Of a stretch of 64,000 nucleotides of DNA, positions 51,244-61,077 are shown piece by piece. Positions within the stretch are counted from its first letter, which is position 1, and the number at the start of each line of letters is the position of its first letter. The notes beneath the pieces were generated by a model, which saw only the letters and a list, made by a program, of their open reading frames with translations, had not been told where the DNA came from and did not search any database. Origin of the DNA: Sphingomonas_L flavalba_A (GTDB lineage Bacteria; Pseudomonadota; Alphaproteobacteria; Sphingomonadales; Sphingomonadaceae); assembly GCF_047553045.1 (NCBI RefSeq), contig NZ_CP180208.1, forward strand, positions 930,001-994,000, read 5' to 3'. Both the position numbers and the translations under genes were made by a program.

Positions 51244-52089
51244 ATGGCGGCTCCCACCGTCTCCCTGCAGGCGTTGCTCGAAGCGGGCGCGCATTTCGGC
51301 CACCAGACGCACCGCTGGAACCCGAAGATGAAGCCTTACATCTTTGGCCAGCGCAACGGCATCCATATTCTCGACCTGTCGCAGACGGTGCCGCTGTTCG
51401 CGCGCGCCCTCGACTTCGTGTCGCAGACGGTGGGCGCGGGCGGTAAGGTGCTGTTCGTCGGTACCAAACGCCAGGCGCAGGAGCCGATCGCCGAGGCGGC
51501 GCGCCGCGCCGGGCAGCATTATGTCAACCACCGTTGGTTGGGCGGCATGCTCACCAACTGGAAGACGATCAGCAACTCGATCAAGCGTTACAAGGCGCTT
51601 GAGGAGCAGCTGGCCGGCGACACGGTGGGCCTGACCAAGAAGGAAGTGCTCCAGTTGACCCGCGAGCGCGACAAGTTCGAGCTCTCTCTGGGCGGCATCC
51701 GCGACATGGGTGGCATTCCCGACGTGATGTTCGTCATCGACGCGAACAAGGAAGAGCTGGCGATCAAGGAAGCCAACACGCTGGGCATTCCGGTCGTCGC
51801 CGTCCTCGATTCGAATGTCAGCCCCGACGGCATCGCCTTCCCGATTCCGGCGAACGACGACGCCAGCCGCGCCATCCGTCTGTATTGCGACGCGATCGCC
51901 ACGGCCGCGACCCGTGGCAATCAGGGTGGTCAGGCCGCGCGCGGTATCGACATCGGCGCGTTCGCAGAACCGCCAGCGGAAGTCGCTCTGGCGGCGCCGG
52001 AAGCGCCGGTCGCTTCCGCGCCGGTGACCGAGGATGAACAGGTTCCCGCCGCAGCCGCGGCCGAGACCGAAGTACAGTCGGACGCCTGA
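51244..52089 (+). CDS. rpsB: 30S ribosomal protein S2
   Basis: 281 residues after AAGGAG. LLEAGAHFGHQTHRWNPKMK, KVLFVGTKRQAQEPI, NHRWLGGMLTNWKTI and DVMFVIDANKEELAIKEANT are S2 signatures. The C-terminal 50 residues are an acidic Ala/Pro-rich extension common in alphaproteobacteria. Confidence 0.98.
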   Translation: MAAPTVSLQALLEAGAHFGHQTHRWNPKMKPYIFGQRNGIHILDLSQTVPLFARALDFVSQTVGAGGKVLFVGTKRQAQEPIAEAARRAGQHYVNHRWLGGMLTNWKTISNSIKRYKALEEQLAGDTVGLTKKEVLQLTRERDKFELSLGGIRDMGGIPDVMFVIDANKEELAIKEANTLGIPVVAVLDSNVSPDGIAFPIPANDDASRAIRLYCDAIATAATRGNQGGQAARGIDIGAFAEPPAEVALAAPEAPVASAPVTEDEQVPAAAAAETEVQSDA

Positions 52090-52151
52090 GGGCCGCGCCG
52101 GGGTCTGGCCCGTGCGGGGCGTCGACCCACGATTGTCACACAGCGTGGGCA

Positions 52152-52171
52152 GGGCGCCGGAAACGGCGCCC
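52152..52171 (+). terminator. Hairpin between rpsB and tsf
   Basis: An 8-bp stem (GGGCGCCG/CGGCGCCC) with GAAA tetraloop and no T tract. Probably an attenuator or processing site adjusting S2 to EF-Ts ratio. Confidence 0.45.
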
Positions 52172-52204
52172 GCCTGTTGCGTCATTGAATGAAAGGATCG
52201 GACC

Positions 52205-53134
52205 ATGGCGGAGATCACTGCCGCGATTGTCAAGGAACTGCGTGAGCGCACCGGCGCCGGCATGATGGATTGCAAGAAGGCGCTGGCGGAAACCAACGGC
52301 GACATGGAAGCCGCGATCGACTGGCTGCGCACCAAGGGCCTTGCCGCTGCTGCAAAGAAGGCCGGGCGCCAGGCTGCAGAAGGGCTGGTCGGCGTTGCCG
52401 TGTCCGGCAAGAAGGGCGCTGCCGTCGAGGTCAACAGCGAAACCGATTTCGTCGCCAAGAACGAGCAGTTCCAGGCTTTCGTTCGCGACGTGACCAGGCT
52501 GGCGCTGGCCGGCGATGACGATGTCGAGGCGCTGAAGGGCGCGGCGATGCCGCAGGGCGGCACTGTTGCCGATGTTCTGACCCACAATATTGCGACGATC
52601 GGCGAGCACCAGTCGCTGCGCCGGGTGCGGACGCTGAGCGTCGAGCAAGGCGCGATCGTCTCCTACGTCCACAACGCCGCCGCGCCGGGCCTCGGCAAGA
52701 TCGGCGTGCTCGTCGCGCTGGAAAGCGCTGCGTCGGAAGACGTGCTGTCCGGGCTGGGCAAGCAGTTGGCTATGCACATCGCCGCCGCTAGCCCGCAGGC
52801 GCTGGATGCGGAGGGCCTGGATGCCGACGTGATCGAGCGTGAGCGCGCGATCGCGGCGGAGCGGGCCGCCGAATCGGGCAAGCCGGCTAACATCGTCGAG
52901 AAGATGGTCGAAGGGGCGATCGCCAAGTTCAAGAAGGAAGCGGCGCTGCTCAGCCAGCTGTTCGTCATCGACAACAAGACGCCGGTACAGGACGTCGTCG
53001 CCGCCGCCGCCAAGGACGCCGGTACGCCGATCGTGCTGAGGGACTATGTCCGCTTCCAGCTTGGCGAAGGCATCGAGAAGAAAGAGAGCGATTTCGCTGC
53101 CGAAGTCGCTGCCACCGCTGGCATCAAGGGCTGA
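52205..53134 (+). CDS. tsf: Elongation factor Ts
   Basis: 309 residues. Starts AEITAAIVKELRERTGAGMM DCKKAL with the TDVPF-equivalent contact region further on; SETDFVAKNEQFQAF is present. Exchanges GDP on EF-Tu. Normal position after rpsB. Confidence 0.98.
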   Translation: MAEITAAIVKELRERTGAGMMDCKKALAETNGDMEAAIDWLRTKGLAAAAKKAGRQAAEGLVGVAVSGKKGAAVEVNSETDFVAKNEQFQAFVRDVTRLALAGDDDVEALKGAAMPQGGTVADVLTHNIATIGEHQSLRRVRTLSVEQGAIVSYVHNAAAPGLGKIGVLVALESAASEDVLSGLGKQLAMHIAAASPQALDAEGLDADVIERERAIAAERAAESGKPANIVEKMVEGAIAKFKKEAALLSQLFVIDNKTPVQDVVAAAAKDAGTPIVLRDYVRFQLGEGIEKKESDFAAEVAATAGIKG

Positions 53135-53156
53135 TACCGCCTTTATTCTGCATAAC

Positions 53157-53183
53157 CCCGCCCGCGCGCCATGCGCGGGCGGG
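53157..53183 (+). terminator. Hairpin after tsf
   Basis: A perfect 11-bp GC stem (CCCGCCCGCGC/GCGCGGGCGGG) with a 5-nt loop. No T tract, so probably partial termination before pyrH. Confidence 0.55.
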
Positions 53184-53260
53184 CAATACTCTTGGCAGCC
53201 CGATACGCGCTGACTAAGGTCGCGCGCGCTAATCTTTTCCAGATCGGATCGTCCTTCCCC

Positions 53261-53989
53261 ATGACACGCCCGCGCTTCAACCGGATCCTGCTGAAGCTGT
53301 CGGGTGAAGTGCTGATGGGGCAGGGCCAGTTCGGCATCGATCCCGACACCGTCGCCCGCGTGGCCGGCGAGATCGCCGGAGCGAAGGCGGCCGGGCACGA
53401 ACTGTGCGTCGTCGTCGGCGGCGGCAATATTTTCCGCGGACTCGCTGCGGCGGCGAAGGGCTTCGAACGGACCAGCGCCGACTATATGGGCATGCTGGCG
53501 ACAGTGATGAACGCGCTCGCCGTGCAGAACGCGCTGGAGCAGATCGGCGTTGACACCCGTGTTCAGTCCGCCATCCCGATGTCGACGGTATGTGAGCCGT
53601 TCATTCGCCGCCGGGCGGAACGGCATATGGAAAAGGGCCGGATCGTCATCTTCGCCGCCGGCACCGGCAATCCCTATTTTACCACCGACAGCGCCGCCGC
53701 CCTGCGTGCGGCGGAAATGAATTGCGACGCGCTGTTCAAAGGCACGTCGGTCGACGGCGTTTATGATGCCGACCCGAAGAAGGTGAAGGGCGCGCGGCGT
53801 TATGATAGGGTCACCTTCAACAAGGTCCTGTCGGACGATCTGAAGGTGATGGATGCCAGCGCCGTCGCGCTGTGCCGCGACAACAACATCCCCATCGTCG
53901 TGTTCAACATCCGCGAGCAGGGCAACCTGCTGAAGGTGCTGAAGGGCGAAGGTACCGCGACGATCGTCCAGAATAGCGAGGAGAGCTGA
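53261..53989 (+). CDS. pyrH: UMP kinase
   Basis: 242 residues from ATG 53261. RILLKLSGEVLMGQGQFGID, VVVGGGNIFRG, MNALAVQNAL and GTGNPYFTTDSAAALRAAEM are family signatures. Phosphorylates UMP to UDP; allosterically controlled by GTP/UTP. Confidence 0.97.
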   Translation: MTRPRFNRILLKLSGEVLMGQGQFGIDPDTVARVAGEIAGAKAAGHELCVVVGGGNIFRGLAAAAKGFERTSADYMGMLATVMNALAVQNALEQIGVDTRVQSAIPMSTVCEPFIRRRAERHMEKGRIVIFAAGTGNPYFTTDSAAALRAAEMNCDALFKGTSVDGVYDADPKKVKGARRYDRVTFNKVLSDDLKVMDASAVALCRDNNIPIVVFNIREQGNLLKVLKGEGTATIVQNSEES

Positions 53990-53993
53990 ACCC

Positions 53994-54551
53994 ATGGCCG
54001 CATATGACAAGGCCGATCTAGAGCGCCGGATGCGCGGCGCGGTCGAATCGCTGAAGCACGACCTGAGCGGGCTGCGCACCGGCCGGGCGAGCACCACCCT
54101 GCTCGATCCGATCACGGTGGAGGTCTATGGCGCGCAGATGCCGCTCAACCAGGTGGCGACGGTGTCCGCGCCGGAACCGCGCCTGCTGACCGTGCAGGTG
54201 TGGGACCGAGCGAATGTCGGGCCGACGGACAAGGCGATCCGCTCCGCCGGGCTTGGCTTGAACCCGATCGTCGACGGGCAGAACATCCGCCTGCCGATCC
54301 CCGACCTGACCGAGGAACGGCGCAAGGAACTGGCCAAGCTGGCGAGCCAATATGCGGAAAAGGCGCGGGTCGCCGCGCGCAACGTTCGCCGCGACGGCAA
54401 CGACGCGCTGAAGGTCGACGAAAAGAAGGGCGTCTACAGCGAGGATGAGCGCAAGCGCCACGAAAACGAGGTGCAGAAGCTGACTGACGCGACGATCGCC
54501 GACATCGACTCCGCCGCATCCGCCAAGGAGAAGGAAATCCTCGGCAAGTGA
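53994..54551 (+). CDS. frr: Ribosome recycling factor
   Basis: 185 residues, standard length. LSGLRTGRASTTLLDPITVE, VSAPEPRLLTVQVWD and NIRLPIPDLTEERRKELAK are signatures. Overlaps uppS by GTGA. Confidence 0.97.
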   Translation: MAAYDKADLERRMRGAVESLKHDLSGLRTGRASTTLLDPITVEVYGAQMPLNQVATVSAPEPRLLTVQVWDRANVGPTDKAIRSAGLGLNPIVDGQNIRLPIPDLTEERRKELAKLASQYAEKARVAARNVRRDGNDALKVDEKKGVYSEDERKRHENEVQKLTDATIADIDSAASAKEKEILGK

Positions 54552-55294
54552 CCTCTGCCAGCGCGAGCGCCGCGCAGCCGGCACCGGGCGGGGGGGACGG
54601 TGCGCCGCGCCATGTCGCGATCATCATGGATGGCAATGGCCGCTGGGCGAAGGCCCGGCACCTGCCGCGCGTCGCCGGCCACCGGCGCGGAGTAGAGGCC
54701 GCTCGCGCCATCGTCCGCGCGGCGGGCGAGCTGGGCATCGGCGTGCTGACCCTCTACGCTTTCTCGTCGGAGAACTGGCGCCGGCCGGCGTCGGAAATCT
54801 CCGACCTGATGAGCCTGATGCGTCGCTTCATCCTGTCCGACCTCGACGAACTGGCGCGGGCCGGCGTGCGGTTAAGGGTGATCGGCGATTATCGCGCGTT
54901 TGAACCCGAACTGGTTCGGATGATCGACGGCGCGATCGAGCGGACGGCCGAAAATACTCGCCAGACGCTGGTCGTCGCGCTCAATTACGGCGCGCGGGAT
55001 GAATTTGTACGGGCGGCGCGGACCCTTGCCGCGCAGGTCGGAGCGGGAAGGCTGACGCTGGAGGCGATTGATGTCGCCGCCGTCGACGCGGCGCTCGACA
55101 CCGCCGAGCTACCCGCACCCGATCTGGTGATCCGCACATCGGGTGAGCGCAGGCTCTCCAATTTCCTGCTGTGGCAGGCGGCTTATGCCGAACTGCTGTT
55201 CGTCGACACGCTGTGGCCGGATTTCGACAAGGCAGCGCTGGCCGCGGCGATCGCCGATTTCCGGCAGCGGGAGCGCCGGTTCGGCGGGCTATGA
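54548..55294 (+). CDS. uppS: Undecaprenyl diphosphate synthase
   Basis: 248 residues with GTG start overlapping frr. VAIIMDGNGRWAKARHLPR (catalytic Asp), YAFSSENWRRP, and RTSGERRLSNFLLWQAAYAE. Makes the C55 carrier lipid for peptidoglycan. The Asn-rich start is an Ala/Gly leader of ~20 residues. Confidence 0.97.
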   Translation: MTSASASAAQPAPGGGDGAPRHVAIIMDGNGRWAKARHLPRVAGHRRGVEAARAIVRAAGELGIGVLTLYAFSSENWRRPASEISDLMSLMRRFILSDLDELARAGVRLRVIGDYRAFEPELVRMIDGAIERTAENTRQTLVVALNYGARDEFVRAARTLAAQVGAGRLTLEAIDVAAVDAALDTAELPAPDLVIRTSGERRLSNFLLWQAAYAELLFVDTLWPDFDKAALAAAIADFRQRERRFGGL

Positions 55295-56076
55295 GCGGCG
55301 GTCGGACATCTGGCGGCGAATTAGGCCGGCGCACCGTCGTTGGCGTCGCTTTGATCGCGGTCGCGCTGCTGGCGCTTTACGGCGGCGGCTGGGCACTGTG
55401 GCTGCTTGGCGCGATCGCCGGCATGGCGATGCTGATCGAATGGGCGGCGCTGGCCGGGGCGTCGCGCGCCCACCGCCAGCTTGCACTCTATGCCCTTGTC
55501 GTGCCGCTCGCCATCATGTCGCCGTGGGCGGCGGGGCCGGACGGTTTCGCGCTCGGGCTGGTCGGCGCCGCGGCGGTGTTTGTCGCCGGGGTGACGCGCA
55601 GCAGCCGGCTGGCGCTGGGCATCGCCTATGTCGGCGTGCCGATCTTCGCGCTGCTGTTCATCCGTGCGCTGCCGGCCGGGCTGCTGCTCGCCTTCTGGAC
55701 GCTGGCGCTGGTCTGGGCGACCGACATCGGCGCCTATTTCGCGGGGCGGGCGATCGGCGGGCCGAAGCTGCTGCCGGCGGTGTCGCCCAGCAAGACCTGG
55801 GCCGGGCTGATCGGCGGCATGGCGGCGGCGCTGGCGACGGGGCTGGCGTTCCACCAATGGGGCGGGCTGGACCTGGGCCTGGCGCTGGCCAGCCCGATCC
55901 TCGCCGTCCTCGCCCAGATCGGTGACCTGTACGAAAGCGCTCTGAAACGCGTCGCCGGGGTCAAGGACAGCGGCACGCTGCTGCCCGGCCACGGCGGGGT
56001 GATGGACCGGCTCGACGGGGTGGTGACGGTGGCGCCGGCAGTGGCGCTGTTGCTCGCAGCCGGGGTGGTGCAATGA
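55291..56076 (+). CDS. cdsA: Phosphatidate cytidylyltransferase
   Basis: 261 residues from ATG overlapping uppS by ATGA. Polytopic membrane enzyme with SPSKTWAGLIGGM and the signature KDSGTLLPGHGGVMDRLDG. Makes CDP-diacylglycerol from phosphatidate and CTP. Confidence 0.96.
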   Translation: MSGGRTSGGELGRRTVVGVALIAVALLALYGGGWALWLLGAIAGMAMLIEWAALAGASRAHRQLALYALVVPLAIMSPWAAGPDGFALGLVGAAAVFVAGVTRSSRLALGIAYVGVPIFALLFIRALPAGLLLAFWTLALVWATDIGAYFAGRAIGGPKLLPAVSPSKTWAGLIGGMAAALATGLAFHQWGGLDLGLALASPILAVLAQIGDLYESALKRVAGVKDSGTLLPGHGGVMDRLDGVVTVAPAVALLLAAGVVQ

Positions 56077-57236
56077 GCCGGCGGCGCATCTCCATCCTTG
56101 GCGCGACCGGGTCGGTCGGCGGGTCGACGCTGGACCTGATCGCCCATGACCGCGACCGGTTCGAGGTCGTCGCACTGACTGCCCACCGCGATGTCGACAG
56201 GCTGGCCGATGCGGCGCGGGCGACCGATGCGCGATTGGCGGTGATCGGCGATGAGGCGTTGCTCGGCGCGCTGCGCGAGCGGCTGGCCGGTACCGATACG
56301 GAGGCAGCGGCCGGCGACGCGGCGATCGTCGCCGCGGCGGGGCTGGATGCCGACTGGACGATGGCGGCGATCGTCGGCAGCGCCGGCCTGCGCCCGGTGA
56401 TGGCGGCGATCGACGCGGGTGCGACGGTGGCACTGGCCAACAAGGAAGCGCTGGTCTCCGCCGGCGCGATCATGACCCGCGCCGCCCGCGCCGCCGGGGC
56501 GACGCTGCTGCCGGTCGATTCCGAGCATAACGCCGTGTTCCAGTGCTTCGATCATGCCGCGCCCGAACGGGTGGCGCGGATCGTGCTGACCGCCAGCGGC
56601 GGACCGTTCCGAACCTGGAGCGCGGAAGCAATGCGCGCGGCAACGCCGGAACAGGCGGTCAAGCATCCCAACTGGTCGATGGGTGCCAAGATTTCCGTCG
56701 ACTCTGCGACGATGATGAACAAGGGTCTGGAACTGATCGAGGCGTTTCACCTGTTCCCGGTCGGGGAGGAGCGGCTGGATATCGTTGTTCACCCGCAATC
56801 GGTTGTCCATTCGATGGTCGAATATGTCGACGGGTCGGTGATCGCCCAGCTCGGCACGCCGGACATGCGGACGCCGATCGCCCATGCCCTGGCCTGGCCG
56901 GACCGGATGAAGACGCCCTGCCAGCGGCTCGACCTGGCGCGGATCGCCCGGCTCGACTTCGAGGCCGCCGACACCGTCCGCTTTCCGGCGATCGCGCTGG
57001 CGCGCGCGGCGCTGGCGGCGGGCGGCGCGCGCCCGGCGGTGCTGAACGCCGCCAATGAGGAGGCTGTGGCCGCTTTCCTTTCGCGGCGGATCGGCTTCCT
57101 CGATATCGCCGCAATTGTGCGCGATACGCTGGACGGTTATGACCCGCCGGCTCCGCATAGGTTGGACGAGGTGTTCGCGATCGACCGCGAAGCCAGAGCC
57201 AGGGCCCGCGCGGCGATGGAGGTGTTAGCCGCGTGA
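56073..57236 (+). CDS. dxr: 1-deoxy-D-xylulose 5-phosphate reductoisomerase
   Basis: 387 residues. LGATGSVGGSTLDLI (NADPH site), ALANKEALVSAGA, DSEHNAVFQ and KISVDSATMMNKGLELIEA (metal and substrate sites). First committed step of the MEP isoprenoid pathway, which feeds UppS encoded just upstream. Confidence 0.97.
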   Translation: MSRRRISILGATGSVGGSTLDLIAHDRDRFEVVALTAHRDVDRLADAARATDARLAVIGDEALLGALRERLAGTDTEAAAGDAAIVAAAGLDADWTMAAIVGSAGLRPVMAAIDAGATVALANKEALVSAGAIMTRAARAAGATLLPVDSEHNAVFQCFDHAAPERVARIVLTASGGPFRTWSAEAMRAATPEQAVKHPNWSMGAKISVDSATMMNKGLELIEAFHLFPVGEERLDIVVHPQSVVHSMVEYVDGSVIAQLGTPDMRTPIAHALAWPDRMKTPCQRLDLARIARLDFEAADTVRFPAIALARAALAAGGARPAVLNAANEEAVAAFLSRRIGFLDIAAIVRDTLDGYDPPAPHRLDEVFAIDREARARARAAMEVLAA

Positions 57237-58366
57237 CCCAGTATCCGGGCCTGCTTTTGACGGTGATCGCCTTTTTGCTGGTGATCGGACCGCTGATTTT
57301 CCTCCACGAACTCGGCCATTATCTGGTCGGACGCTGGTTCGGCGTGCGGGCGGATGTTTTTTCGATTGGCTTCGGGCGCGAGATTTTCGGGATCACCGAC
57401 CGGCGCGGCACCCGCTGGAAATTTGGCTGGCTGCCGCTGGGCGGCTATGTCCGTTTTGCCGGTGACATGAACCCGGCCAGCCAGCCCAGTGCTGAATGGC
57501 TGGCATTGCCGCCGGACGAGCGCAACCAGACTTTTCAGTCCAAATCGGTATGGCAGCGTGCGGCGATTGTCGCCGCAGGCCCGGTCGCCAACTTTCTGGT
57601 CGCGCTGGTCATCCTTGGTGGTTTCGCCGTGGTCCACGGCGAACCACGGACGCCGGCCGTCGTCGACCAGGTTGTCGCGCAGTCCGCCGCGGATCGGGCG
57701 GGGTTGCGCAGCGGCGACCGCATTCTGTCGGCCAATGGCCGGACGGTCGACACCTTCGGTGACTTGGCCCGCTATGTCGTGTCGCGACCTGATGAGCAGG
57801 TGGCGTTGGATGTCGCCCGTGGCGGCGCGACGCTGAACGTGCCATTGGAGATCGGCGTGCGGATCGAGCGCGACCGGTTCGGCAATGAATACAGGCTTGG
57901 GGTTCTGGGCGTGCGTTCGGCCCAGCCGGTCATCGTTCCAGTCGGCCTGATCGAGGCTCCGGTCGTCGCATTCCGCCAGACGGGCGCGATTTTGCAGATG
58001 ATGGTCGACGGGCTGGGCCAGATCATCACCGGCCGGCGGCCGGTCAGCGAGATGGGCGGGCCGCTGAGAATCGCCCAGATTTCCGGCGAGCAGATGGCGG
58101 GCGGGCTGACCGCCTTCGTCGGCTTTATCGCGATCATCTCGATTAATCTCGGATTCATCAACCTGTTGCCAGTTCCGATGCTTGATGGCGGTCACCTGTT
58201 CTTCTACGCGCTGGAAGCGATACGGCGGCGGCCGGTTGAGGCCCGGGTCCAGGAATGGGCTTACCGATCGGGCCTGCTGGTGCTGCTATCGTTGATGCTG
58301 CTAGTGACGTTCAACGACCTGTCGTCCTTCGGCCTGTGGCGCGGCTTAGCCGGGTTGATCGGTTGA
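57233..58366 (+). CDS. rseP: RseP/MmpA-type site-2 membrane metalloprotease
   Basis: 377 residues, GTG start overlapping dxr. HELGHYLVGR (zinc ligands) in the first membrane helix, a PDZ domain (~residues 130-210, GLRSGDRILSANGRTVDTFG) and LLPVPMLDGGHLFF as third ligand motif. Cleaves anti-sigma factors or signal-peptide remnants in the membrane. Confidence 0.96.
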   Translation: MTQYPGLLLTVIAFLLVIGPLIFLHELGHYLVGRWFGVRADVFSIGFGREIFGITDRRGTRWKFGWLPLGGYVRFAGDMNPASQPSAEWLALPPDERNQTFQSKSVWQRAAIVAAGPVANFLVALVILGGFAVVHGEPRTPAVVDQVVAQSAADRAGLRSGDRILSANGRTVDTFGDLARYVVSRPDEQVALDVARGGATLNVPLEIGVRIERDRFGNEYRLGVLGVRSAQPVIVPVGLIEAPVVAFRQTGAILQMMVDGLGQIITGRRPVSEMGGPLRIAQISGEQMAGGLTAFVGFIAIISINLGFINLLPVPMLDGGHLFFYALEAIRRRPVEARVQEWAYRSGLLVLLSLMLLVTFNDLSSFGLWRGLAGLIG

Positions 58367-58419
58367 ATGGGTTCGGGCAGTGCCTGTTTTCCTTGTTTCC
58401 AGTTGTTAGGGTGGGATGC

Positions 58420-61077
58420 GTGACGGCAATGAAGGCAAGGATCGGGTCTAGGCGGCATCACGTCCCGGCACTGTTGATCGGGACGATGCTGGCCGGCGCC
58501 TGCGCGCCGGCATGGGGGCAGGCCCTGCCAACGGACGTTCCGGCGACTGCGCCGACAACCACCGTTCCGGTGCCGGACACCGTCAGCGGCACCATCACCC
58601 GGATCAACGTCACCGGTTCCCAGCGGCTGGAACCGGATACTGTCCGATCCTACGTCAAGCTGCGGCCGGGCGAGGCCTATAACCGCGAGAGCCTGGACCA
58701 GGCGCTGAAGGACCTGTTCGCCACCGAGCTGTTCGCCGATGCGACGATCCGCGCCGATGCCGGGGGCGTCATCACTATCGAGGTGCGCGAGAACCCGGTC
58801 ATCAACCGCATTGTTCTGGAAGGCAACAAGCGGCTGAAAGAAGACAAGATCCGACCGGAGATCCGCCTTGCCCCGCGTCAGATCTTCACCCGGTCCAAGG
58901 TGCGTGCCGATGTCGCACGGATCATCGAGCTGTATCGCCGGCAGGGGCGGTTTGCCGCTGTGGTTGAACCGAAAATGGTCCAGCTCGACCAGAATCGCGT
59001 CGATATCGTGTTCGAGATCACTGAGGGCGACAAGTCCAAGGTCCGCCAGATCAACATCCTCGGCAACACCAAGTTCTCGGCCGGCGAACTGCGGTCGGAA
59101 ATGGCGACCAAGCAGTCGCGCTTCTTCCGTTTCTTCTCGTCCAGCGACACCTATGATCCAGACCGGCTAGCCTATGATCAGGGCAAGCTGCGTCAATTCT
59201 ACCTGACCAACGGCTATGCCGATTTCCGGGTGATCTCCGCTATCGCCGAACTGACCCCGGACAAGCGCGATTTCATCATCACCTACGTTGTTGAGGAAGG
59301 TGAGCGCTACAAGTTCGGCGAGGTCGAGGCTGAAAGCGATATCCGCGACTTCAAGGCGGAAATGGTGAAGCGCCTGATCCCGATGAAGACGGGCGACTGG
59401 TACGACGCGAAGCGGGTCGAGGATACCGTCGACTCGATCACCCAGTCTGCCGGCTTATTTGGTTACGCCTTCGCGCAGGTAGAACCGCAGTTCCGCCGCG
59501 ACCCGGAAGCGCGTACGATGTCGCTGACTTTCCAGGTTGCTGAAGCGCCGCGCGTTTATGTCGAACGGATCGACATCAACGGCAACACGATTACCCAGGA
59601 CAAGGTCGTTCGCCGCGAGTTCCGGTTGCAGGAAGGGGATGCGTTCAACAGCTTCCTGGTCAAGCGGTCGCAGGACCGGATCAATTCGCTTGGCTATTTC
59701 CAGGAGAAGCTGGAGGTCAAGCAGTCGCAGGGTTCGGCGCCAGACCGGGTGATCCTGACGACCAATCTGGAAGAAAAACCGACCGGCGAGCTGCAGCTGT
59801 CAGCCGGCTATTCCAGTCTGGAACGGTTCATTATCAACGCGTCGATCACCCAGCGCAACTTCCGCGGCAAGGGCCAGACGCTGCGTGCGTCGGTCGATTA
59901 TTCCGCCTATTCTAAGTCGATCCAGCTCGGCTTTACCGAGCCGTATCTGTTCGATCGCAACATCGCGATCGGCGGCGATATCTTCCGTCGTGACCTGAAC
60001 TCGTTCAATTTCGTCAATCGCGACCGCAACACCACCTATTCGCAGGTGACGACCGGTTTCCAGATCCGCGTTGGCGTGCCGTTGACCGAATACTGGCAGG
60101 CACAGGCCCGCTATGGCCTGAGCTTCGACGATGTCACCCTCGACAAATACCGCTTCTACCTCGATGGGCAGTGTAGTCCCCTGCTCGCCGGCCGCTATCT
60201 GTGCGACGCGCTCGGCAAGCGGACGACGTCGTCGATCGGCTATTCTCTGGTATTCAACAACCTGAACAATGTGCTGCGGCCTAGCAAGGGGCAGCGCTTC
60301 GCGATCCATCAGGATTTCGCCGGGCTGGGCGGCAGCGTCAAATATCTGCGCAATCGGATTGAGGGCGCAAAATATTGGGGCGTCGGCGGCGGCTTCATTT
60401 TTTCCGTGCAGGGTGAGGGCGGCTATATCATGCCGCTGGAAAAGGGCGCGGCCGGTGTCGATCCGATCCGGCTGGTCGACCGGTTCTACCTCGGCGAGCC
60501 GCAGATGCGCGGCTTCGACATCCGCGGGATCGGTCCCCGGGTGAAACGCTATCCGCTCGACATCACCACGACGCCGGGCACGCCGATCCTGATCACCGAC
60601 AAGAACCAGGTGACGGACGATGCGATCGGTGGGCGCTATTACTACATGGCCCGTGCCGAGCTGGAGATTCCGCTGGGTTCCGGCGCGCGCGACATGGGGC
60701 TGCGGCCGTCGGTGTTCGTCGATGCCGGGGCGGTGTGGGGCGTGAAGGCGCCGACGCCGATCCTGAATGAGAACGGCATCAACATTCCGGTTCGCGACAG
60801 CGCTGGGAATCCGCTCTATTCGGACGGGACCGCGACCGGCTCGACGACGCTGCCGGTGCGGCAGGACGGCACCGCCAACCCGCCGCTTACCCAGTTCATC
60901 TCGCCGTTCCGGGAAATCTTCTATGGTGACACGCTGAAACCGCGCGTCTCCGTGGGCTTTGGCGTCAACTGGAACTCGCCGTTCGGCCCGTTCCGCATCG
61001 ATATCGCCAAGGCCCTGCTCAAGGAACCGGGGGACGACACCAAATTGTTCACTTTCAACGTAGGAACGCAATTCTGA
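58420..61077 (+). CDS. bamA: Outer membrane protein assembly factor BamA
   Basis: 885 residues from GTG 58420, which has AGGGTGGG at normal spacing; ATG 58429 is the alternative start. Signal peptide, five POTRA domains (~60-430: VTGSQRLEPDTVRSYVKLRP, IVLEGNKRLKEDKIRPEI ...) and a 16-strand barrel with the lid-lock motif region MRGFDIRGIGPR and C-terminal LFTFNVGTQF. Inserts beta barrels in the outer membrane. Confidence 0.96.
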   Translation: MTAMKARIGSRRHHVPALLIGTMLAGACAPAWGQALPTDVPATAPTTTVPVPDTVSGTITRINVTGSQRLEPDTVRSYVKLRPGEAYNRESLDQALKDLFATELFADATIRADAGGVITIEVRENPVINRIVLEGNKRLKEDKIRPEIRLAPRQIFTRSKVRADVARIIELYRRQGRFAAVVEPKMVQLDQNRVDIVFEITEGDKSKVRQINILGNTKFSAGELRSEMATKQSRFFRFFSSSDTYDPDRLAYDQGKLRQFYLTNGYADFRVISAIAELTPDKRDFIITYVVEEGERYKFGEVEAESDIRDFKAEMVKRLIPMKTGDWYDAKRVEDTVDSITQSAGLFGYAFAQVEPQFRRDPEARTMSLTFQVAEAPRVYVERIDINGNTITQDKVVRREFRLQEGDAFNSFLVKRSQDRINSLGYFQEKLEVKQSQGSAPDRVILTTNLEEKPTGELQLSAGYSSLERFIINASITQRNFRGKGQTLRASVDYSAYSKSIQLGFTEPYLFDRNIAIGGDIFRRDLNSFNFVNRDRNTTYSQVTTGFQIRVGVPLTEYWQAQARYGLSFDDVTLDKYRFYLDGQCSPLLAGRYLCDALGKRTTSSIGYSLVFNNLNNVLRPSKGQRFAIHQDFAGLGGSVKYLRNRIEGAKYWGVGGGFIFSVQGEGGYIMPLEKGAAGVDPIRLVDRFYLGEPQMRGFDIRGIGPRVKRYPLDITTTPGTPILITDKNQVTDDAIGGRYYYMARAELEIPLGSGARDMGLRPSVFVDAGAVWGVKAPTPILNENGINIPVRDSAGNPLYSDGTATGSTTLPVRQDGTANPPLTQFISPFREIFYGDTLKPRVSVGFGVNWNSPFGPFRIDIAKALLKEPGDDTKLFTFNVGTQF